From Dietzia psychralcaliphila (GTDB lineage: Bacteria; Actinomycetota; Actinomycetes; Mycobacteriales; Mycobacteriaceae), in NCBI RefSeq assembly GCF_003096095.1, contig NZ_CP015453.1, positions 496,001 through 560,000 of the forward strand: a stretch of DNA of 64,000 bases, given 5' to 3'. A program made the translations under genes and the position numbers. The notes beneath the pieces were generated by a model that did not search any database, was not told the DNA's origin, and was given only the letters and a program-made list of their open reading frames with translations. Positions 43,767 to 52,963 of this stretch are shown here, piece after piece (position 1 is the first letter of the stretch; every line of letters starts with the position of its first letter).

Positions 43767-44753
43767 TCAGGCCGGCAGCGGCACCCGCTCGCGCAACGGT
43801 GTCACCGGGACCGGCGCGTCGTCTCCGCCGCCCCCGGGTCCGGCGACCAGTTCGAGCAGCGTTGCCTCGGGCCTGCAGAACGTCCGGACCGGCACGTACG
43901 GCGAGGTGCCGAGCCCCGCGGACACGTGCAGGACCAGGTTGCGACCCCATGCGGAGAGCCCCTGCGCCCGCGAGCGGTCGATCCCGCAGTTGGTGACGAT
44001 CGCCCCCGTGGGCAGACAGAGCTGCCCACCGTGGGTGTGGCCCGCCACCGCGAGGTCGTACCCGTCGGCGTCGAAACGGTCCAGCACCCGGGGCTCCGGC
44101 GAGTGGACCAGACCGATCCGCAGGTCGAACGCCGGCCCGGCGGGACCCTCGATCTCGCTGTAGCGGTCGCGACCGATGTGCGGGTCGTCGACGCCCGCCA
44201 CCAGGACCCGACGGCCGTCCACGACGATCTCCGCGCGACGGTGGGTGGCATCCACCCAGCCGCGCTCGGAGAACGCCGCCTTGAGGTCGCGCCACGGCAG
44301 CGGGACGGACGAGTGCTTCTTCCGGCCGATCCCGAGGTAGGACAGGGGGTTCTTGGGCATCGGCGCGTAGTAGTCGTTGGAACCGAACACGAACGCCCCG
44401 GGCAGGCCGAGCAGCGGGCCGAGGGCCTGCACGACGGACGGCACCGCGCGGTCGTCGGAGAGGTTGTCGCCGGTGTTGAGCACCAGATCCGGCTGCAGCT
44501 GCGCCAGGGCCGAGAGGAATTCCTGCTTGCGTTTCTGGCCGGGCATCATGTGCAGATCGGAGATGTGCAGGATCTTGAGGGGCGACGACCCCGGCGCGAG
44601 CAGCGGGAGGGAGTGGCGACGCACGGTGAACGCGTTGCGCTCCCACCCCGATGCGTAGACGGTCCCGGCCACGACCGCCCCCGCGAGGACGGCCGCCGCG
44701 CGGGCGGAGGGGGTCGACGGGGTGCTCTGGGGCCGGCGAGAGGGGCGCTGCAT
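43767..44753 (-). CDS. Calcineurin-like metallophosphoesterase, membrane-anchored
   Basis: A 328-residue phosphoesterase with an N-terminal hydrophobic anchor (about residues 17-35) and the binuclear-metal motifs DLHMM (first DxH, near 67), GDNLSD (about 96), GSNDYY (about 125, the GNH[DE] position, here with Asn-Asp), HSPEPRVL (about 218) and GHTHGG (about 240). It belongs to the YkuE-like group. It lies 48 bp downstream of ponA2 in the same orientation, as in mycobacteria (Rv3683), so a role at the cell envelope is likely. Confidence 0.85.
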   Translation of the reverse strand: MQRPSRRPQSTPSTPSARAAAVLAGAVVAGTVYASGWERNAFTVRRHSLPLLAPGSSPLKILHISDLHMMPGQKRKQEFLSALAQLQPDLVLNTGDNLSDDRAVPSVVQALGPLLGLPGAFVFGSNDYYAPMPKNPLSYLGIGRKKHSSVPLPWRDLKAAFSERGWVDATHRRAEIVVDGRRVLVAGVDDPHIGRDRYSEIEGPAGPAFDLRIGLVHSPEPRVLDRFDADGYDLAVAGHTHGGQLCLPTGAIVTNCGIDRSRAQGLSAWGRNLVLHVSAGLGTSPYVPVRTFCRPEATLLELVAGPGGGGDDAPVPVTPLRERVPLPA

Positions 44754-44801
44754 CAGACCACCCTACCGGCGGCCGCGGGTACCCTCCCCCCGCCGCGGCG
44801 G

Positions 44802-47183
44802 CTACCTCGGTGGCGAGATGGTGATGGGTGCGAGCCCGGGGACGTTGAGGACGACGGGCTCGTCGCCGATCGCTGCCCCCGGTCCGGAGGCGCCCTGGCC
44901 GCCGGCTCCCCGCGTTCCGGCACCGCCACCGCCCGACCCGTCGGACACGCGGAGGGTGATCTGGGATCCGGGGATCCCGGTCCCGCCGTCGAGTCCCACG
45001 ACAGTCCCGTACGGGCGGCCGGTGCCGGACACGAACTGGGTGTTGACGACGAATCCGGCGCCCGTGAGCAGCGAGGTGGCCGCCGACTGGCTCATCCCCT
45101 CGACATCCGGTGTCCCCGTGCCGCTGGTGCCCGCCTGGTACGCGGGATCCGGGGCGGGCAGCTGGACCGGGCCGTAGATCTCGGCGATCGGGGCGAGCGC
45201 GGAGAACCAGGTGTTGGCCGGCTCCAGACCTCCGAAGAGGTTGCCGAACGAGCACTGCCGCAGCGGGCTGGTGCACAGCTCGCTGGTGGTGGTGCCGTCG
45301 TTGAAGGCGTAGACGGCGGCGGAGTAGTTGTTGGTGAAGCCGAGGAACGCCGAGGAGCGGTTGGCCTCGGTGGTTCCCGTCTTGCCCGACATGGGCAGGC
45401 TCCACCCGGCGGCGCCCGCGGCGCCCGCGGCGGTGCCGGCCCCCACGTGGTCCTTGGACAGGGCCACGGAGAGGGTGTTCGCCAGCCCCGGCTCGACCAC
45501 CTGCTCGCACCCCGGCTCGGTCAACTCGACCGGCTTGCCCGTGCGGTCGGTGATCGACTCGACGGGACTCGGCGGGCACCACATCCCGCCGGAGGCGAGG
45601 GTCGCCCCGACGTTGGACAATTCGAGCGCGTTGACCGCCGTGGGGCCGAGGGTGAACGATCCCAGGTTGTTCTTCTTGATGAAACCGGCGATCGAGTCGC
45701 CGTCCGCCGCGGTCCCCTTGCGGTCGTAGGACCGCATGCCGAGCCTCACCGCCATGTCCACGGTGGGGGACACCCCGACGTCCTTGATGAGGTTGACGAA
45801 GGTGGTGTTGGGGGACTGCGCGAGCGCGTCCGAGACGGACAACGAACTCGGGTACGACCCCGCGTTCTCCACGCAGTACTCGGCGGGCGGGCAGCCTCGC
45901 GCACCGCCGGCACCCAGGCCGGAGACCTGGACGCGGCGCGGGACCGCCAGGTTGGTGTTGGTGCCCATGCCCTTCTCCATGGCCGCGGCCACCGTGAAGA
46001 CCTTGAACACCGAGCCGCCACCATCACCGACCAGTGAGAACGGCTGCGGCTGGACGGTCTGGCTGTCGCCCAGTTCCAGGCCGTACTGGCGACTCGAGGC
46101 GATCGCCACGACCTTGTGCGACTCCCGGCCGGGGCGCACGACGCTCATGACCTCGGCCACGCCCTGACCCGTCGGGTTGCCGTACGTGTTCAGGGACCGC
46201 TGCACCGAGTCGTGGACGGTCGGGTCGAGGGTGGTGCGGATGGTGTAGCCGCCCTGTTGGACCATCTCGCGGCTCAGGCCGTTCTGGTCCAGGTAGTCGA
46301 GCACGTAGTCGCAGAAGAACCCGCGGTCACCTGCCGTGATGCACCCGCGGGGCAGCGAGTTGGGGCGCTCCAGCACACCGAGTGGCTCGGCCGCGTAGGC
46401 CGCGCCGTCGCCCGGCGTGATCGCGCCGGTCTGGACCATGGTGTCGATGACGGTGTCGCGGCGGTTCTTGGTGTCCTCGGGGTTGGTGTACGGGTCGAAC
46501 CTGCTGGTGGACTGGATCATCCCGGCGAGCATGGCGGACTGCGGCACGGAGAGATCCGCGGCGTCGACGCCGAAGTAGGTCTGTGCGGCGGTCTGGACTC
46601 CGAAGGAACCGTTGCCGAACGAGATCAGGTTGAGGTACTTGCTGAGGATGTCGTCCTTGCTCATCTCGCTGTCGAGCGTGAGGGCCATCCGGATCTCTTT
46701 GATCTTGCGCGCCGGGGTGGTCTCGACGGCGGCGCGTCGTTCCGCGTCGTTCTCGGCGGAGACGAGGAACTGGTAGTTCTTGACCAGCTGCTGGTCGATG
46801 GTCGAGGCGCCCTGCTGCACGTCCCCGGACGTGGCGTTGGTGAGCGCCGCGCGGATCGTGCCACGCCAGTCCACACCGTTGTGGTCGGCGAACCGGCGGT
46901 CCTCGATCGCGATGATCGCCAGCTTCATGTTCTGCGAGATCTCCTCGCTCGGGACCACCACCCGTTGCTGGTCGTACAACCAGGCGATGGGCGTCCCGTC
47001 GGTATCGGTGACCGTGGAGATCGACGGCAGGTCACCCTTGATCAGGTCCGCCGAGGTCCCGGAGAGCGAGTCCGCCATCTTGTTTGAGGCCAACCCCGCC
47101 GCCCCGGCGATCGGGAACAACGACCCGGCCGCCACCACCCCGGCGGCGACACAGGTCGCGACCAGCTTTCCCAGCGAACTCAT
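44802..47183 (-). CDS. ponA2: Bifunctional penicillin-binding protein PonA2-like
   Basis: A 793-residue class A PBP that polymerises and cross-links peptidoglycan. After the membrane helix (about 5-30), the glycosyltransferase domain carries EDRRFADHNGVDWRG (about 93-107, catalytic Glu) and QGASTIDQQLVKN (about 124-136). The transpeptidase has SVFK (about 407, SxxK), SPN (about 469) and KTGTTE (about 612). One PASTA-like domain follows (about 695-760). The start at 47183 (MSSLGKLV) fits the M. tuberculosis protein better than GTG at 47213. Divergent from whiB4. Confidence 0.92.
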   Translation of the reverse strand: MSSLGKLVATCVAAGVVAAGSLFPIAGAAGLASNKMADSLSGTSADLIKGDLPSISTVTDTDGTPIAWLYDQQRVVVPSEEISQNMKLAIIAIEDRRFADHNGVDWRGTIRAALTNATSGDVQQGASTIDQQLVKNYQFLVSAENDAERRAAVETTPARKIKEIRMALTLDSEMSKDDILSKYLNLISFGNGSFGVQTAAQTYFGVDAADLSVPQSAMLAGMIQSTSRFDPYTNPEDTKNRRDTVIDTMVQTGAITPGDGAAYAAEPLGVLERPNSLPRGCITAGDRGFFCDYVLDYLDQNGLSREMVQQGGYTIRTTLDPTVHDSVQRSLNTYGNPTGQGVAEVMSVVRPGRESHKVVAIASSRQYGLELGDSQTVQPQPFSLVGDGGGSVFKVFTVAAAMEKGMGTNTNLAVPRRVQVSGLGAGGARGCPPAEYCVENAGSYPSSLSVSDALAQSPNTTFVNLIKDVGVSPTVDMAVRLGMRSYDRKGTAADGDSIAGFIKKNNLGSFTLGPTAVNALELSNVGATLASGGMWCPPSPVESITDRTGKPVELTEPGCEQVVEPGLANTLSVALSKDHVGAGTAAGAAGAAGWSLPMSGKTGTTEANRSSAFLGFTNNYSAAVYAFNDGTTTSELCTSPLRQCSFGNLFGGLEPANTWFSALAPIAEIYGPVQLPAPDPAYQAGTSGTGTPDVEGMSQSAATSLLTGAGFVVNTQFVSGTGRPYGTVVGLDGGTGIPGSQITLRVSDGSGGGGAGTRGAGGQGASGPGAAIGDEPVVLNVPGLAPITISPPR

Positions 47184-47268
47184 AGCCGACACGGGGCCAG
47201 GGTACGTGAACACCCCTGTCGCGCCACCCCGTGAGGTCTGGGCAGCACACGACTCTTTACTTCTGTTG

Positions 47269-47284
47269 TGTGACTACGGTAACA
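47269..47284. promoter_or_regulatory. Possible Crp/GlxR site at ponA2-whiB4
   Basis: TGTGACTACGGTAACA departs from TGTGA-N6-TCACA at one base. It lies 85 bp from the ponA2 start and 170 bp from whiB4, in their shared promoter region. The sequence is also AT-rich enough to be a -10 element (TAACAAT). Confidence 0.4.
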
Positions 47285-47454
47285 ATATGAGGGAACGCGG
47301 GACGTTTCGAACCCGGATGAGGTCGTAGTCCGACGGCATTCTCGGCGGAGAGGCTCCCGCGGACACCGTGGGCCTGCCGCGCCGGGTGGGCCCAGAAGGC
47401 CGGAGGCGTGTGCGGGAGACCCGTCCGCGACTCCACACAGACAGGGGTACATCG

Positions 47455-47832
47455 ATGACGGCCACCCTTCCCGGGACCTCCCGCACAGACGACGCCGGGG
47501 TCCGCCCCGGTTCCAGCAATCCTCTCGGGTCCGAGGAGACGATCATCGGGGAGGGCCGCCAGGAATGGGTGGCCCAGGCCCGGTGTAAGGACATCGACCC
47601 GGACGAGCTCTTCGTCCGTGGCGCCGCCCAGCGCAAGGCGGCCTCCATCTGTCGCCACTGCCCGGTTCTCCTGCAGTGCCGCGCCGACGCGCTGGACAAC
47701 CGCGTCGAGTTCGGGGTCTGGGGCGGTATGACCGAGCGTCAGCGCAGGGCCCTGCTCAAGCAGCACCCCGAGGTCCGTTCCTGGGCCGACTTCTTCGCCC
47801 AACAGATCGAGCGACACACCGTCATCTACTGA
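47455..47832 (+). CDS. whiB4: WhiB4-like iron-sulfur regulator
   Basis: A 125-residue WhiB protein. The four cluster cysteines are ARCKDID (about residue 43), CRHCPVLLQC (about 65-74), and the family turn GVWGGMTERQRRAL follows (about 87-100). WhiB4 of M. tuberculosis is an oxygen- and redox-sensitive [4Fe-4S] protein that alters nucleoid structure and antioxidant gene expression. Identity as WhiB4 rests on its place between ponA2 and the ArsA-like pair. AGGGG lies 8 nt before the ATG at 47455. Confidence 0.9.
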   Translation: MTATLPGTSRTDDAGVRPGSSNPLGSEETIIGEGRQEWVAQARCKDIDPDELFVRGAAQRKAASICRHCPVLLQCRADALDNRVEFGVWGGMTERQRRALLKQHPEVRSWADFFAQQIERHTVIY

Positions 47833-47870
47833 TCGGCGTCATCTGCTGGTCGGCCCCGTACCCCGACACC

Positions 47871-47904
47871 GACGCGACCCGCGGCACCCGCCGCGGGTCG
47901 CGTC
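47871..47904 (+). terminator. Terminator of whiB4
   Basis: A perfect 14-bp stem (GACGCGACCCGCGG at 47871-47884, complement at 47891-47904) with a 6-nt loop, 38 bp after the whiB4 stop. Confidence 0.75.
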
Positions 47905-47970
47905 GTCTGATCAGCCGGTCACCGGGTCAGCCGGACGTCTGTTCAACCGGGCCTCACCTCACCAGGTGTC

Positions 47971-48075
47971 CTGGTCAGCCACAGCGCTGGTCAGCCACAG
48001 TGCTGGTCAGCGGCAGACCTGGTCAGCCACAGTGCTGGTCAGCGGCAGACCTGGTCAGCCGCAGAGCTGGTCGCC
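47971..48075. repeat. 16-bp tandem repeat across an ArsA-like gene stop
   Basis: Six full 16-bp units (CTGGTCAGCCACAGTG and variants) from 47971 to 48066, plus a partial one. Two variants alternate in units 2-5. Unit 6 holds the stop of the minus-strand ArsA-like gene (48055-48057), and every unit repeats its last codons and TGA. The array therefore seems to have expanded from the 3' end of that gene. Confidence 0.8.
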
Positions 48076-49161
48076 GACCGAGCGCAGCGCCTGCAGGTTG
48101 GAGATCTCGAACGGGAGCGAGGGCACGCCCACGATCCGTACGTCCGGATGGGTGTCGGTGAACGACTCCAGCAGGCGGACCTCCTGCTTGGCCGTCCCGG
48201 CCCGGTCGGCGTGGATGCGCAGGACCGCCTCGGCCTCGGGGTTCCCCGCCAGCCGATCGGCGGCCGCACACGCCTGCTCGGCCGTCAGGTCCGTGAGTCG
48301 CGGGTGGGTGCGGTTGATCACGACCCCCGCGAGCGGCATCTCCTCCTCCGAGAGCCGTTCGGCGAAGAACGCGGCCTCGCGCAGGGCGGGCCGTTCCGCG
48401 GACGAGACCACCAGGAACTCGGTGCCCTTGCGGCGCAGGACCGCCTGGGTGCGGGAGGCGCGGGTGGCGAACCCGCCGAACGTGGAGTCCAGGGCCACCA
48501 CCATCTCCGATGCGTCCTTGAGCATCGACGAGCCGACGACGGCCGACACCCCCCGCATCGCAGTACTCATGGCGCCCGTCATCAACCGGCCCACCCCGCG
48601 GCCGGGCGCGGCGAACACCCGCATGAGGCGGCTGTCCATGAAGGCGCCCAGGCGGCGCGGGGCGTCGAGGAAGTCGAGGGCGTTGCGCGAGGGAGGGGTG
48701 TCCACCACGACGAGGTCCCACGTCGAGTCCTCGAGCAGCTGCCCCAGCTTCTCCATGGCCATGTACTCCTGCGTCCCGGCGAAGGACGTGACCATGGTCT
48801 TGTAGAAGCGGTTGTCCAGGATGGACTGCGCCTTCTCGGGCGTCGTGTTGGCGGTGACCAGCTCGTCGAACGTGCGACGCATGTCGAGCATCATCGCGTG
48901 TAGCGACCCGTCCGAGTCCGCGTGCTCCGGCCCGAGGTCCACCCGGGACGGCTCGTTGGAGAGGCTGTCGATGCCCAGCGCCTGCGCGAGGCGCCGGGCG
49001 GGGTCGATCGTGAGGACCACGGTGTCGCGGCCGAGCTCGGCGGCGCGCAGGGCGACCGCCGCGGCGGTGGTGGTCTTGCCCACGCCGCCGGCTCCGGTGC
49101 AGACCACGACGCGGGTCGCGGGGTCGGTGAGCATGGCCGTGATGTCGAGACGACGGGTCAT
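48055..49161 (-). CDS. ArsA-like anion-transporting ATPase (Rv3680-like)
   Basis: A 368-residue soluble P-loop ATPase of the ArsA/GET3 fold. Visible are the deviant Walker [10 protein letters not shown] (about residues 23-31), DPARRL switch (about 53-58) and [12 protein letters not shown] (about 147-158). In M. tuberculosis the homologous pair Rv3679-Rv3680 forms a complex needed for envelope integrity rather than arsenic export. It starts 1 nt after the stop of the partner gene. Its stop lies within a tandem repeat. Confidence 0.88.
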   Translation of the reverse strand: MTRRLDITAMLTDPATRVVVCTGAGGVGKTTTAAAVALRAAELGRDTVVLTIDPARRLAQALGIDSLSNEPSRVDLGPEHADSDGSLHAMMLDMRRTFDELVTANTTPEKAQSILDNRFYKTMVTSFAGTQEYMAMEKLGQLLEDSTWDLVVVDTPPSRNALDFLDAPRRLGAFMDSRLMRVFAAPGRGVGRLMTGAMSTAMRGVSAVVGSSMLKDASEMVVALDSTFGGFATRASRTQAVLRRKGTEFLVVSSAERPALREAAFFAERLSEEEMPLAGVVINRTHPRLTDLTAEQACAAADRLAGNPEAEAVLRIHADRAGTAKQEVRLLESFTDTHPDVRIVGVPSLPFEISNLQALRSVGDQLCG

Positions 49162-49162
49162 A

Positions 49163-50239
49163 TCAGTGCACTCCCTGATCGACGAGGGCGGAGGCGAGGT
49201 CGTACAGATCGGCGACCTCGACGCCGTTGGGCAGGGCGGGCAGCACGAGGGTCGGGCAGCCGGAGGAGGTCAGCGTCTCGCCGGCCTTGAGCTGACCGCG
49301 TGCGACGCGCGCGTGTTCGATGGCCTCCACCAACAGTCCCTGCAGGCCCTCGTCGTCGAGCTCCACACCGGTCTCCTCGAGCCCGGCGAGCACCGCCTCG
49401 GCATCGATGTCCTCCTCGGCGATCCGCTCGAGCGCGGCGTCGTCGAGGTGCCTGGTCTCGGCCCGGTTGATGATCACCTGGCCGACCCGCAGTTCGTGGG
49501 AGCGCAACTCCTCGATCGCCTCGATGGTCTCCTGGACGGGCAGGGACTCGAGGAGGGTGACCAGGTGGACGACCGTCTGCGGGGAGTGGACCAGCTCGGA
49601 GACGGCATCGGCCTGACGACGAATGGGGCCGCCGGCGGCCAGGTCCGCCATCGCGGTGGTCACGTCGAGGAACTTGCCGATGCGGCCCGTCGGCGGGGCG
49701 TCCACCACCACGGCGTCGTACACCACCTCCTTCTTGGCGTGTTGGCGCGTGACGACCTCGTAGATCTTCCCGGTCAGGAGCACGTCCTTGAGTCCGGGGG
49801 CGATGGTGGTGGCGAACTCGATCGCACCCACCGACTTCATGACCTTGCCCACCACACCGAGGTGATAGAAGGTGTCGAGGTAGTCGAGCATCGCGGCCTC
49901 GATGTCGATGGCCAGCGCGAAGACCTTGCCGCCGCCGTCGACCCGGGCCACCAGCTCCTCGCGATAGGGCAGCGGGGCGCGGTCGAAGATCCGCGAGATG
50001 CCCTGGCGTTCCTCCACCTCCACCAGCAGCACGCGCTTACCGGTCGAGGCCAGTGCCAGCGCGAGCGAGGTGGCGACCGTGGTCTTGCCCGTTCCCCCCT
50101 TGCCGGACACGTAGTGGAGATCGGCACGGGCGGAGGAGTCGGACCAGCCGGTGGACAGCTCGTCGGCGATGCTCGACCGCGTCGACTGTGCCTCCTGCGT
50201 ACGTGTCGCCTGCGTTCCTGGAATGTCGGTGGACGGCAT
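49163..50239 (-). CDS. ArsA-like anion-transporting ATPase (Rv3679-like)
   Basis: A 358-residue paralogue of the following ATPase: Walker [13 protein letters not shown] (about residues 45-56), VEERQG switch (about 77), [11 protein letters not shown] (about 176-186). The N-terminal 38 residues are Ser/Thr-rich and not conserved. I place the start at the ATG 50239 (MPSTDIPG) with GGAA upstream; the frame extends further but would overlap the divergent DUF4177 gene. The two ATPases probably form a heterodimer. Confidence 0.87.
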   Translation of the reverse strand: MPSTDIPGTQATRTQEAQSTRSSIADELSTGWSDSSARADLHYVSGKGGTGKTTVATSLALALASTGKRVLLVEVEERQGISRIFDRAPLPYREELVARVDGGGKVFALAIDIEAAMLDYLDTFYHLGVVGKVMKSVGAIEFATTIAPGLKDVLLTGKIYEVVTRQHAKKEVVYDAVVVDAPPTGRIGKFLDVTTAMADLAAGGPIRRQADAVSELVHSPQTVVHLVTLLESLPVQETIEAIEELRSHELRVGQVIINRAETRHLDDAALERIAEEDIDAEAVLAGLEETGVELDDEGLQGLLVEAIEHARVARGQLKAGETLTSSGCPTLVLPALPNGVEVADLYDLASALVDQGVH

Positions 50240-50305
50240 GCGTTCCAGACTAAGCGCATCCACCATCGCGCGCGGGCTGCTCTCGACTTCCCTAGAGTGG
50301 GGGTC

Positions 50306-50476
50306 ATGAGCGAATCCACCTCCGCAGCCCGGTTCGAGTACGCGACCGTCCCGCTGCTCACCCACGCCACCAAGCAGATCCTTGACCAGTGGGGCAGTGA
50401 CGGCTGGGAGCTCGTCTCCGTGCTGCCCGGGCCCACCGGCGAACAGCACGTCGCCTACCTCAAGCGCCAGCTCTGA
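50306..50476 (+). CDS. DUF4177 small protein
   Basis: A 56-residue protein with the DUF4177 pattern YATVPLLTHATKQILDQWGSDGWELVSV, ending in YLKRQL. Function unknown. It is conserved between the Rv3679-like and RidA genes in mycolata. ATG at 50306 with GGGGG just upstream. Its stop overlaps the RidA start (TGATG). Confidence 0.85.
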   Translation: MSESTSAARFEYATVPLLTHATKQILDQWGSDGWELVSVLPGPTGEQHVAYLKRQL

Positions 50477-50955
50477 TGTCGGAGGGCGAGGGCGGGGGTT
50501 ACTGGAGTCGCAAGCTGGAGCAGCTGGGGATCGAGCTGCCGACCGTTGTCCCTCCGCTGGCCAACTATGTCCCCGCCGTACGGACGGGGGCGTACGTCTA
50601 CACCTCCGGTCAGCTCCCGATGGTCGACGGCGGCCTCGCCGCGACCGGCAAGGTCGGCGCCGAGGTCAGCCCGGAAGCGGCCGCCGATCTCGCCCGGACC
50701 TGCGCACTCAACGCGCTCGCAGCCATCGACGGCCTGGTGGGCATCGACTCGGTGGTGAGGATCGTCAAGGTTGTCGGGTTCGTCGCCTCCGCCCCCGGTT
50801 TCAACGCCCAGCCCGCCGTGGTCAACGGCGCCTCGGACGTGTTGGGTGAGGTCTTCGGCGACGCCGGGGTCCACGCCCGCTCGGCCGTCGGCGTGTCCGA
50901 GCTGCCGCTCGACGCGCCCGTGGAGGTCGAGCTCATCGTCGAGGTCGAGGGCTAG
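50476..50955 (+). CDS. RidA-family (YjgF) enamine/imine deaminase-like protein
   Basis: A 159-residue trimer-type protein of the RidA superfamily, which hydrolyses reactive enamine/imine intermediates to ketoacids. It is the longer actinobacterial form with a 30-residue N-terminal extension. The catalytic Arg lies in HARSAVGVSELPLDAPVEVE near residue 135. TGATG overlap with DUF4177, and 10 bp before the MBL gene. Confidence 0.85.
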   Translation: MSEGEGGGYWSRKLEQLGIELPTVVPPLANYVPAVRTGAYVYTSGQLPMVDGGLAATGKVGAEVSPEAAADLARTCALNALAAIDGLVGIDSVVRIVKVVGFVASAPGFNAQPAVVNGASDVLGEVFGDAGVHARSAVGVSELPLDAPVEVELIVEVEG

Positions 50956-50965
50956 GGCCGGAACC

Positions 50966-51805
50966 ATGGCGACGACCGGCGGTCTGGCCCCGATCACCTT
51001 CCCCGCGTACGAGACGCTTCGCCCCGTCACCGACCTGTCCGGGGTGATCCTCTGCGACAACCCCTCGGAGATGACCTTCGAGGGGACCAACACGGTCGTG
51101 CTGCGGGCCCCGGGATCGCCCACCGCAGTCGTGGTGGATCCCGGGCCGGACGATCGCGCGCACGCCGAGCGGATCGCCGCCATCGTGGGGGAGATCGAGC
51201 TCGTCGTCGTCACCCATCGCCACGGCGACCACACCGACGGGATCGACCACCTCCGGGCGCTGACCGGCGCGCCGGTCCGTGCGGTGCAGGAGCGGTTCTG
51301 CCGCGATGCCGAGCCGCTGGTCGACGGCGAGGAGATCCACTCCGCCGGGCTCGACATCATCGTGCTTGCCACGCCCGGGCACACCGCGGACTCGGTCAGC
51401 CTCGAGGTGCGTCCCGCGGGTACCGGGTTCACCGCGCCGGCGGACTGCGTGGTGCTGGGCGACACGATCCTGGGCCGCGATTCGACAGTCCTGGACTCCA
51501 CCGACGGCGATCTGGGCGACTACCTGGGCAGTATGGATCTGCTGGCCGCGCGGGCCGACGGCGTGACGGGCATCCCCGGGCACGGGCCGGATGTGGAGAA
51601 CACCGGCCGCGCTGCGCAGGTGCTCGGCCGCCACCGTCGCGACCGGCTCGAGCAGATCGTGGCGGCCCGAGACGAGCTGGGCCGCGACGCCTCAGCTGAA
51701 GCGATCACCCGGCACATCTACCGGGACGTGACGCCGTTCCTGCTGATCGTCGCCGAGCAGTCGACCGTCGTGGCCCTGCGCTACCTGGACCGCCTCGACG
51801 CCTGA
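50966..51805 (+). CDS. Metallo-beta-lactamase-fold hydrolase
   Basis: A 279-residue MBL-fold hydrolase with the metal motif THRHGDHTDG (HxHxDH, near residues 75-84), a further ATPGHTADS (about 135) and GHGPDV (about 205). The C-terminal winged-helix-like domain (about 220-279) resembles LACTB2/Rv3677c proteins. The substrate is probably a thioester or RNA end; unknown. It is the last gene of the DUF4177-RidA-MBL run and ends at a bidirectional terminator. Confidence 0.87.
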   Translation: MATTGGLAPITFPAYETLRPVTDLSGVILCDNPSEMTFEGTNTVVLRAPGSPTAVVVDPGPDDRAHAERIAAIVGEIELVVVTHRHGDHTDGIDHLRALTGAPVRAVQERFCRDAEPLVDGEEIHSAGLDIIVLATPGHTADSVSLEVRPAGTGFTAPADCVVLGDTILGRDSTVLDSTDGDLGDYLGSMDLLAARADGVTGIPGHGPDVENTGRAAQVLGRHRRDRLEQIVAARDELGRDASAEAITRHIYRDVTPFLLIVAEQSTVVALRYLDRLDA

Positions 51806-51846
51806 TCCGCCCCGGCCCGCCCAACCGCTCCGGCCCGCCCAACGAA

Positions 51847-51896
51847 AAGAGCGTTCCGCGCACCCCTCTCTCGGGGGATGTGCGCGGAACGCTCTT
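51847..51896. terminator. Bidirectional terminator with GTTCCGC stem and 16-nt loop
   Basis: A perfect 17-bp stem (AAGAGCGTTCCGCGCAC at 51847-51863, complement at 51880-51896) around a 16-nt loop with its own CCC/GGG pairing. A-run on the left, T/C-run on the right, between the convergent MBL and crp genes. It repeats the design of the hairpin at 15832-15877. Next to it, TCTCGATGAGG is repeated three times (51896-51933). Confidence 0.85.
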
Positions 51897-51941
51897 CTCG
51901 ATGAGGCCGGTCTCGATGAGGCTCGATGAGGCCGGCGGCGC

Positions 51942-52646
51942 TCAGCGGGCGCGGCGGGCCAGGCGCTCGGTGTCGGAGATGATGACGCTCTTGCCCTCGA
52001 GGCGCAGCCAGCCGCGGTGTGCGAACTCGGCCAGGGCCTTGTTGACCGTCTCGCGGGACGCGCCGACCAGCTGGGCGATCTCCTCCTGCGTGAGGTCGTG
52101 CGTCACGCGGATGTTGCCGCCCTCCTGGGTGCCGAAGCGCTGGGCCAGCTGCAGCAACGCCTTGGCCACGCGACCGGGGACGTCGGTGAAGATGAGGTCC
52201 GCGAGGTTGTTGTTGGTGCGGCGCAGGCGGCGGGCCAACACGCGCAGCAGCTGATCGGAGATCTCGGGACGCTCAGAGATCCACCGCTTGAGCGCGGAGC
52301 GGTCCATGGACTGCACGGAGACGTCGGTGACGCAGACCGCCGAGGAGGTCCGCGGACCCGGGTCGAAGATCGACAGCTCACCGAACATGTCCGACGGGCC
52401 GAGGATCGACAGCAGGTTCTCGCGACCGTCGGGCGCCTTGCGGGAGAGCTTCACCTTGCCGGAGGTGACGATGTACAGGCTGTCGCCCTGCTCGCCCTCC
52501 CGGATGATCACGTCACCCTTCGAGTACTCCTCGCGGGTCAGGTCAGCACGCAGCGCCGAGACGGCCGCGGGCTCGACACCCTGGAAGATGCCGGCCCGGG
52601 TGAGTACGTCGTCGGCAGACTGGTCCGTGCGGCGATCTATCGTCAC
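51942..52646 (-). CDS. crp: Crp/GlxR-family cAMP-responsive regulator
   Basis: A 234-residue global regulator equal to Rv3676/GlxR. The N-terminal cyclic-nucleotide domain has [17 protein letters not shown] (about 59-75) and [18 protein letters not shown] (about 93-110, phosphate-binding RTSS). The helix-turn-helix is [21 protein letters not shown] (about 185-205, here shown as the recognised segment [16 protein letters not shown]). The GTG at 52646 (MTIDRRTD) is used; the frame extends to 52694. It likely controls acs, whose promoter has a perfect site. A palindrome covers the start codon. Confidence 0.94.
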   Translation of the reverse strand: MTIDRRTDQSADDVLTRAGIFQGVEPAAVSALRADLTREEYSKGDVIIREGEQGDSLYIVTSGKVKLSRKAPDGRENLLSILGPSDMFGELSIFDPGPRTSSAVCVTDVSVQSMDRSALKRWISERPEISDQLLRVLARRLRRTNNNLADLIFTDVPGRVAKALLQLAQRFGTQEGGNIRVTHDLTQEEIAQLVGASRETVNKALAEFAHRGWLRLEGKSVIISDTERLARRAR

Positions 52647-52656
52647 AGTCTGTGAC
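52642..52656. promoter_or_regulatory. Palindrome over the crp start codon
   Basis: GTCACAG-T-CTGTGAC, a perfect 15-bp palindrome that includes the crp GTG (52644-52646). The half-sites are in reversed order compared with TGTGA-N6-TCACA, so it is not a standard Crp site. It may bind Crp weakly, bind another factor, or fold in the mRNA. Confidence 0.45.
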
Positions 52657-52769
52657 CCTCCCGTTCGGGCGTGGACGAGCGAGGTCCGCGCCATGGCGTG
52701 CGTGTGGCGAAAGCCACTGTAGCCGTTCCGGTGCCCGAGGTGTGACCAACGCGCGGCTACCCGGGTGGG

Positions 52770-52880
52770 TCAGGGGTCGATCTTCTCCGGCTCGGCCAGG
52801 ATGGCGGCCTCGAACTTGTCCATCAGTAGGGCGAAACCGGCGAGGAGGACCGGGACCAGGACGACGAGGATTCCCTGCAT
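52770..52880 (-). CDS. Small membrane protein (36 aa)
   Basis: An ATG at 52880 opens a 36-residue frame: MQGILVVLVPVLLAGF as one membrane helix, then a short charged end (MDKFEAA, EPEKIDP). The third-codon position is GC-rich and the product is amphipathic in a biologically sensible way. It lies upstream of crp, in the same direction, where mycolata often carry a small membrane protein. The CGGGGG upstream is close to the start. It may be co-transcribed with crp or have its own promoter. Confidence 0.6.
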   Translation of the reverse strand: MQGILVVLVPVLLAGFALLMDKFEAAILAEPEKIDP

Positions 52881-52963
52881 GCCCCCGAGTAAACACCCCC
52901 GGGGACCGGCACGCACGTGCGACCCGGCGCACCCGAGGGTGGTCCGGGCCGTAATGTGGACTC

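Noticed and set aside
47296-47325. tRNA-like TTTCGAACCCGG segment before whiB4
   Set aside because: Only the T-loop-like bases are present; no acceptor or anticodon stem can be formed.
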